Assembly: GCA_027065635.1 (NCBI GenBank)
Contig: JAMONQ010000080.1
Coordinates: 1-11,667, forward strand
Source: Campylobacterales bacterium
GTDB lineage: Bacteria; Campylobacterota; Campylobacteria; Campylobacterales; Hydrogenimonadaceae
DNA length: 11,667 nucleotides
Direction: 5' to 3'
Position numbers and translations under genes: made by a program. Shown in pieces: positions 7,676 through 11,667 of this stretch. Each line of letters opens with the position of its first letter. Positions within the stretch are counted from its first letter, which is position 1. The notes below the pieces were generated by a model, which was given only the letters and a program-made list of their open reading frames with translations, searched no databases and had not been told where the DNA came from.

Positions 7676-7746
7676 GACGCACTCCCGGTAAACTGCAAAG
7701 AGCCGATCTGTGCCATTGTCGGCTCTCTCGCAGAGTGCGGGGCGTC
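7676..7746. repeat. 71-nt imperfect inverted repeat / hairpin in divergent intergenic region
   Basis: A perfect 8-bp stem AGAGCCGA (7699-7706) / TCGGCTCT (7719-7726) with a 12-nt loop is the core. Outside it CTGC (7693-7696) pairs with GCAG (7730-7733), ACT (7681-7683) with AGT (7734-7736), and GACGC (7676-7680) with GCGTC (7742-7746), about 20 pairs in all with internal loops. It is not a tRNA: there is no T-loop motif or cloverleaf. No T run follows on either strand. It lies upstream of both predicted divergent promoters, so it could be a small RNA, an operator, or a relic; its role is unknown. Confidence 0.5.
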
Positions 7747-7816
7747 TTCTGAAAAGTATTCACAATTATATCCAACGAACTTTCATCGGAGGTAAATTTA
7801 GCGAAATTTGCTTTTT

Positions 7817-7829
7817 TATAGAGTAGAAT
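7817..7829 (+). promoter_or_regulatory. Candidate -10 region for the small membrane protein / K+ channel pair
   Basis: TATAGAGTAGAAT holds two overlapping -10-like hexamers (TATAGA, TAGAAT) after an AT-rich stretch with T runs, 28 nt before the ATG at 7857. The ribosome site AAGGA (7847-7851) follows with 5-nt spacing. No clear -35 box is present. This is a composition and position argument. Confidence 0.35.
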
Positions 7830-7856
7830 AGAGCAGACTTTTTTCAAAGGAACTTC

Positions 7857-8234
7857 ATGAATCTCGAAAAGGTTATTTCGGGCTTTTTCATCATACTCGC
7901 TCTGACGATGAACTTCGGTTTTTTCTACGGCGACCCTACGGTGCTCGAACAGCATAACCGCTACGAGCTCTTTATCGCCATCATCGTGAATCTGATAGCC
8001 ACCATATACAAACTCGGAGACAAGACGCATCTTGGTGCGGTTTTGCTGGCAACGAGCCTGGTGGCCGATATCCAGCTCATTGCGGCGGCTTCGGTCTGGG
8101 CTCTTGGAGAGTATGTGACGGGTCTCAATACCGAGATGGTAACGGCCATCGTTTCGCTTTCGGGCGGGGCACTGCTGGCAAACATAGTTTCGGTAGTTCT
8201 TTTTACCGGGGATGTTCTGAAGTCGAAAAGGTAG
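7857..8234 (+). CDS. Small four-TM membrane protein paired with K+ channel
   Basis: This is a 125-residue, mostly hydrophobic protein. Predicted helices lie near residues 7-24, 37-53, 58-82 and 96-117; the ends are short, and the C-terminus (LKSKR) is basic, suggesting it faces the cytoplasm. No enzymatic motif or signal-peptide cleavage site is visible. It may belong to a domain-of-unknown-function family found in Campylobacterota (possibly DUF6394, recalled and unchecked). The ATG has AAGGA five bases upstream. The potassium-channel gene begins 6 nt after its stop, so the two are very likely cotranscribed and could be translationally coupled. An accessory or regulatory role for the channel is an inference from that arrangement; I do not recognise a function. 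Confidence 0.8.
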   Translation: MNLEKVISGFFIILALTMNFGFFYGDPTVLEQHNRYELFIAIIVNLIATIYKLGDKTHLGAVLLATSLVADIQLIAAASVWALGEYVTGLNTEMVTAIVSLSGGALLANIVSVVLFTGDVLKSKR

Positions 8235-8240
8235 TCTGCA

Positions 8241-9974
8241 TTGCGTAACAATTCGCTCTATCTGATCATCAAGCGTATGCGTACTCCCATGTACGTGCTT
8301 ATCGTCACTTTTTCCATCTCTATTTTGGGAATGGTGCTGATACCGGGGGTTGACGATCAGGGCAATACCTACCATCTTACCTTTTTCGATGCCTTCTATT
8401 TCGTATCCTACATGGCTACGACTATCGGCTTCGGAGAGAGTCCGTACCAGTTTACATATCCGCAAAAGCTCTGGGTCGGCTTTACGATCTATCTTACCGT
8501 CATAGGTTGGCTCTATGCCATAGGTTCCATCATAACTCTCGTGCAGGACAAAGTGCTTGCGGCGCAGATCGCTCTGGCGCAGTTTCAGCGCAAAATCAGA
8601 AAGATGGACGAACCCTTCATTATATTCGTAGGCTACAACTCCATGACCAAAGCGATCATAGACAAACTGACGCAAGACGGTATACGCAGTGTCATAATAG
8701 AGAAGAACGAAGAGAAGATCAAGCTTCTGGCGCTGGAGAACTATACGATAGAGGTGCCGGCACTGGTGGGCGATATCAGTGATCCGAACGTCTTCAGGAT
8801 CGCCGGGATACACAAACACAACTGCCGGGCCGTGGTTTCGCTCTTTAACGACGATGTGATGAATCTGCATGTCGCACTTTCAGCCAAACTGATGAACAAG
8901 CATGTCACCGTCATAGTCGAAGCTACCGAAGACGAGTATGCGCAAAACCTCAAGACCATCGGTGCCGATATCGTTGAAAATCCGTTCAAGATCATCGCAA
9001 AAAGAATATACCTCTCTTTGAAGTCGCCCTCGTTGCTGATGCTGGAGCAGTGGATATACGGAGATCCTCTGGTGCTTAGAAAGAAGGACAAGCTTCCGAG
9101 GGAGGGTAAATATATAGTGTGCGGATACGGGCGTATGGGCACCGCTTTGGAGGTGGGGCTCAAACGGGCCGGTATAGACTATATATTTATCGAAGCGAGC
9201 CCGAAAAAGGCCGCGAAGGCCAAGCGAGGCGAAAAGGTAATGGTAGGAGATGCCGACGACAAAAAGATCCTTCTCAAAGCGGACGTTCAGGAGGCCTCCT
9301 GCATTATAGCGGCGACGAAAGACGACCTTTTGAATCTATCTATCATTATGGCGGCAAAGAGGATAAACCCGGATATCTATACCGTAGCCAGGGAGAACAG
9401 GATAAATGACGCTATCGTATTCAAGGCGGCCAAGATAGATCGTGTCATCACAATCGAGACATTGATGGTAAAAAAGACCTACAATACCATCGCAAGACCG
9501 CTTGCGGACCGCTTTTTGAGGCTCATAAACTATCGCGGCGAGGAGTGGGGAAAACGGGTGGTTGAACTCCTCAAGGAGAAGATAGGCAACAATCCCGACA
9601 CTTTCGAAACGGTCATCGACGAAGATCACGCTTTCGCACTCGTCAGACACATGAAAAAGTGCGAAGAGGATATTCCCTACGAGATTCTTTGTCGCAGAAG
9701 AGACAACTGGAAGATGTGCAATTCGGTTCTTATTCTCTATATCAAACGCGAAGATGAGGAGATCCTGCTTCCGGACCCGTCTCTTCCGATAAAGTTCGGT
9801 GACAGGATCCTGATGGCCGGGGAGAGGGAGTCGTTTGAAGATGTAGAGTATATTATGGAGAATATAAACGAACTCTGCTACGTTCTGAGCGGAAGAGAGT
9901 GTGAACTCTCCTTCTTGGGGAGGCTCTTTTTGGGACGCGGCAAAAACGGCGACTCCTGTAGCAAGGTAGCCTAA
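8241..9974 (+). CDS. Two-TM potassium channel with tandem RCK (TrkA-N) domains
   Basis: This inner-membrane K+ channel subunit has 577 residues. Helix 1 (about 17-35), a pore loop with selectivity filter TTIGFGE (60-66) and helix 2 (about 78-101) form an MthK-type pore; four subunits would be needed. The cytoplasmic part holds two RCK/TrkA-N Rossmann domains: the first from about 125 with a degenerate nucleotide loop (VGYNSMT), the second from about 290 with an intact GYGRMG (295-300) and an acidic residue after the second strand (IFIEAS). A TrkA-C-like segment (LPIKFGDRILMAGE, about 514-528) follows. Gating by nucleotide or cations is expected of such domains. The TTG start at 8241 is preferred: AAGG precedes it, and the next candidate, the ATG at residue 13 (8277), has no ribosome site and would trim the cytoplasmic tail before helix 1. 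The gene follows the small membrane protein by 6 nt. Confidence 0.9.
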   Translation: MRNNSLYLIIKRMRTPMYVLIVTFSISILGMVLIPGVDDQGNTYHLTFFDAFYFVSYMATTIGFGESPYQFTYPQKLWVGFTIYLTVIGWLYAIGSIITLVQDKVLAAQIALAQFQRKIRKMDEPFIIFVGYNSMTKAIIDKLTQDGIRSVIIEKNEEKIKLLALENYTIEVPALVGDISDPNVFRIAGIHKHNCRAVVSLFNDDVMNLHVALSAKLMNKHVTVIVEATEDEYAQNLKTIGADIVENPFKIIAKRIYLSLKSPSLLMLEQWIYGDPLVLRKKDKLPREGKYIVCGYGRMGTALEVGLKRAGIDYIFIEASPKKAAKAKRGEKVMVGDADDKKILLKADVQEASCIIAATKDDLLNLSIIMAAKRINPDIYTVARENRINDAIVFKAAKIDRVITIETLMVKKTYNTIARPLADRFLRLINYRGEEWGKRVVELLKEKIGNNPDTFETVIDEDHAFALVRHMKKCEEDIPYEILCRRRDNWKMCNSVLILYIKREDEEILLPDPSLPIKFGDRILMAGERESFEDVEYIMENINELCYVLSGRECELSFLGRLFLGRGKNGDSCSKVA

Positions 9975-11353
9975 CTCTCCTCTTCTCTTTCTCCCCTCCT
10001 TTTTGGCAGCAGTATGAGAGGTGTCCCCTCGAAGTCGAACTTCTCTCTTAGCTGGTTGGTCAGATATCTGATATAGCTGAAATGTATACCGTTGGGCCTG
10101 TTCGATATCAGGGCAATCTTCGGCGGTTTGACGGCATACTGGGATGCGAAGAGGATATTTACCGGCTTTCCTTTGAAGCTTGGGATATGGTGCTTCACGG
10201 TAGCCTGCTTTACCACTTCGTTCAACTCCCCGGTGGGGATGTGTCTTGTATAGTTTTCGTAGACTTTCAGTATCATATCGCTTATTTTGTGGACCCTTTT
10301 CTTCGATTTGGCCGATACGGTGATGACGGGTGCCCAGCTTAGAAACTTGAAGCGGTAGCGGAGCTCTTCGACTACCTCTTCGTAACTTCCTATGGCTTCG
10401 TCCCACTTGTTCAGTACGATGATACAGCCGAGTTTGAATTCGTCAACAAGTCCTGCTATCTTCTCGTCCAGCTCGCTCAAAGGGGCGCTCGCATCCAAAA
10501 CGAGAAGAGCTATATCGGCACGTTCGAGCATCTGTCTGGTACGATTGAGTGCGAAGCGCTCGATTCCCTGAATCTTTCCTCGCCTTCTAAGACCGGCCGT
10601 ATCGATGAAGGTCACTGTTTTGTCCTCTATGGTCATGCTCTCGTCGACAGGGTCTATGGTAGTGCCCGCCACTTCGCTGACTACTGCGCGGTCGCTGCCA
10701 AGAAGCGCGTTTAGAAGGGAGCTCTTGCCGACGTTTGTGCGTCCTATTATCGCTACACCGATTTCGTTTGGAGTCTCGTCCTCCTCTTGAAGTACTCCCG
10801 TTTCGTCAAACTGCTCTATCAGATTCTCAAGGGCGTCGTCGCCCTCCGTCTCAAGCATCAGAGCCGGCTCGTCGAGATGGCTCTTGATCCATTCGATAAG
10901 CTTGCCTATACGTCTGTTGTGGGATACCGATACGGCGAACATGTTTTTGGCACCGAAGCTGCCGAATTCCCAGGCCCGCTCCTCCTCCTTGTCGTTATCG
11001 ATCTTGTTGACTACCAGCGCTATCGGTCTGCCGAGCTTTTGCAGTCTGTAAAAAAGATCCCTGTCTCTTTCGTCAGGAAGTCTCTTGCCGTCTACGACAT
11101 AGAGGATGACGTCGGCTTCGCCGGCAGCCTCTATCGCCTTGTTTTTGACACTTTTGAAGAGTTCGCTGCTATCGTCTATACCTCCGGTATCCAGGAGTTG
11201 AGCCTCTTTGCCGTCGAAGTCTATATACTCTTTTTTGACATCTCTGGTCGTTCCGGCGGTATCGGATGTGATGGCTATGCGCTTTTTGGCGAAGCGGTTG
11301 AAAAGGGAGCTTTTGCCTACGTTAGGCTGTCCCAGGATTGCTATTTTTTTCAT
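9971..11353 (-). CDS. der: Ribosome biogenesis GTPase Der (EngA)
   Basis: Der is an essential GTPase with two G domains that acts in assembly of the 50S ribosomal subunit. The 460 residues show G domain 1 with GQPNVGKS (8-15), DTAGTTRD (31-38), DTGG (55-58) and NKID (116-119), then an acidic linker (about 160-195). G domain 2 has GRTNVGKS (204-211), DTAG (251-254) and NKWD (315-318). A C-terminal KH-like domain (about 360-460) follows, ending in the basic stretch LLPKRRGER. All GTP-binding elements are intact. The ATG at 11353 has GAGGG close upstream. The gene is convergent with the K+ channel gene; their stop codons overlap (9971-9974). In Campylobacter der lies close to trpS, as it does here if the channel pair is discounted. 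Confidence 0.97.
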   Translation of the reverse strand: MKKIAILGQPNVGKSSLFNRFAKKRIAITSDTAGTTRDVKKEYIDFDGKEAQLLDTGGIDDSSELFKSVKNKAIEAAGEADVILYVVDGKRLPDERDRDLFYRLQKLGRPIALVVNKIDNDKEEERAWEFGSFGAKNMFAVSVSHNRRIGKLIEWIKSHLDEPALMLETEGDDALENLIEQFDETGVLQEEDETPNEIGVAIIGRTNVGKSSLLNALLGSDRAVVSEVAGTTIDPVDESMTIEDKTVTFIDTAGLRRRGKIQGIERFALNRTRQMLERADIALLVLDASAPLSELDEKIAGLVDEFKLGCIIVLNKWDEAIGSYEEVVEELRYRFKFLSWAPVITVSAKSKKRVHKISDMILKVYENYTRHIPTGELNEVVKQATVKHHIPSFKGKPVNILFASQYAVKPPKIALISNRPNGIHFSYIRYLTNQLREKFDFEGTPLILLPKRRGEREEES

Positions 11354-11364
11354 ATCCCTCTTTG

Positions 11365-11414
11365 ATTCACATTTTTGGATGATAATTTACTGTGATTTTA
11401 TCGAAAATGTGATT
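11365..11414. promoter_or_regulatory. Divergent promoter region with TGTGATT repeats and inverted repeat
   Basis: The 99 nt between der and the DUF3108-type gene are AT-rich. TGTGATT occurs at 11391 and 11408, 17 nt apart. The second copy also forms a perfect 9-bp inverted repeat, TCACATTTT (11367-11375) with AAAATGTGA (11404-11412). On the minus strand TAAATT (11384-11389) could serve as the der -10 box; on the plus strand TTAAAT (11413-11418) could serve the other gene. The motif recalls the TGTGA half-site of CRP/FNR regulators, but the half-sites are not spaced as in a canonical site, so any operator role is speculative. Confidence 0.35.
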
Positions 11415-11452
11415 AAATTAACCAGAGACGGGCCCTGATGAAAGGATGCGCT

Positions 11453-11667
11453 ATGAAGAGGTTGATATTTCTGCTGTTTTTGTTACTCGGTACGGCTTTT
11501 TCCGAGTCTATGTATGCGACCTATAAAATAGAGTATGGAATATTTGGAAAAATGGGTGTTTCGGATGCCTATTTGAGCAAAAAGGATGGCCGTTACGAAA
11601 TCAAAATGGTCGCAAAGGCTACGGGACTCGCAAAAGTCCTGAGCGGCGGAAGGGTGGAGATATACGG
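11453..11667 (+). CDS. Exported DUF3108-type protein, 3'-truncated by window edge
   Basis: 71 codons are visible before the window ends. The product starts with a classical signal peptide: MKRLIF, a leucine/phenylalanine core, then GTAFS-ES with a likely cleavage after about residue 17. The mature part (ATYKIEYGIFGKMGVSDAYL, then KDGRYEIKM and a stretch ending in G) is strand-rich and resembles the N-terminus of DUF3108 proteins of Campylobacterota, whose function is not established. A periplasmic or outer-membrane-associated location is inferred. AAAGGA six bases upstream supports the ATG at 11453; an in-frame ATG at 11438 lacks a ribosome site and would disrupt the signal peptide. Family assignment is from memory of the sequence pattern. 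Confidence 0.7.
   Translation, partial: MKRLIFLLFLLLGTAFSESMYATYKIEYGIFGKMGVSDAYLSKKDGRYEIKMVAKATGLAKVLSGGRVEIY

Noticed and set aside
6901..7716. 271-codon minus-strand open frame overlapping trpS
   Set aside because: It is a frame-shifted reading of trpS, Arg/Ser/Pro-rich and without domain signature, whereas the trpS frame has all class I motifs.
7695..7718. sigma-54-type promoter (TGGCAC on the minus strand) upstream of trpS
   Set aside because: The -12 GC element is not at the required spacing after TGGCAC, so the match is chance.
7676..7746. The 71-nt hairpin as a tRNA gene
   Set aside because: The length is suggestive, but neither strand has a TTC-type T-loop, a 7-bp acceptor stem or an anticodon arm in place.
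7662..8870. 402-codon minus-strand open frame over the small membrane protein and channel N-terminus
   Set aside because: It is antisense to two well-supported genes and gives a low-complexity charged product rich in His, Arg and Tyr. It also runs through the intergenic hairpin, so it is a shadow frame.
9336..10406. 356-codon minus-strand open frame spanning the channel and der 3' ends
   Set aside because: It overlaps der in another frame on the same strand and the channel on the other strand; the product has no family motif.
1..11667. CRISPR array, insertion sequence, prophage or toxin-antitoxin pair
   Set aside because: No regularly spaced repeats, transposase or integrase motifs, terminal repeats or toxin-like small gene pairs were seen; all long gaps are under 230 nt.

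Overview
The window is chromosomal DNA from a Campylobacterota (epsilonproteobacterial) organism. The evidence is the gene content and order: a TPR protein resembling the Campylobacter flagellar-disk protein PflB directly behind serS and in the same run as trpS, a Campylobacterota-style two-TM potassium channel, and short, tightly packed operons. The base composition looks balanced, close to half G+C by eye. That is richer than Campylobacter or Helicobacter and closer to free-living, vent-type genera such as Hydrogenimonas or Sulfurovum. The genus is an inference.

Layout: (1) 1-1415, plus strand: the 3' nine-tenths of leuA (2-isopropylmalate synthase), entering from the left. (2) 1426-7628, minus strand: one compact run read in the order trpS > DUF190 protein > crcB > six-TM membrane protein > serS > TPR/PflB-like protein. 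Gaps are 10, -1, 14, 53 and 10 nt, so it is probably one operon, possibly with an internal promoter before serS. (3) 7629-7856: a 228-nt divergent intergenic region with a strong imperfect hairpin. (4) 7857-9974, plus strand: a small four-TM protein followed after 6 nt by a two-TM K+ channel with two RCK domains. (5) 9971-11353, minus strand: der (EngA), a ribosome-assembly GTPase whose stop codon overlaps the channel's stop codon tail to tail. (6) 11354-11452: a divergent promoter region with repeated TGTGATT motifs. (7) 11453 to the end, plus strand: the N-terminus of an exported DUF3108-type protein, cut by the window edge.

Most of this is core housekeeping: leucine synthesis, tRNA charging, ribosome assembly, flagellar motor structure, fluoride export and K+ homeostasis. 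No mobile element, phage gene, CRISPR array, tRNA or rRNA was seen. The less described parts are the two-gene unit of small membrane protein plus tandem-RCK channel, the DUF190-CrcB-membrane protein block between trpS and serS, and a cysteine set in TrpRS that matches the [4Fe-4S] class of this enzyme. I did not find convincing evidence for a wholly new system.
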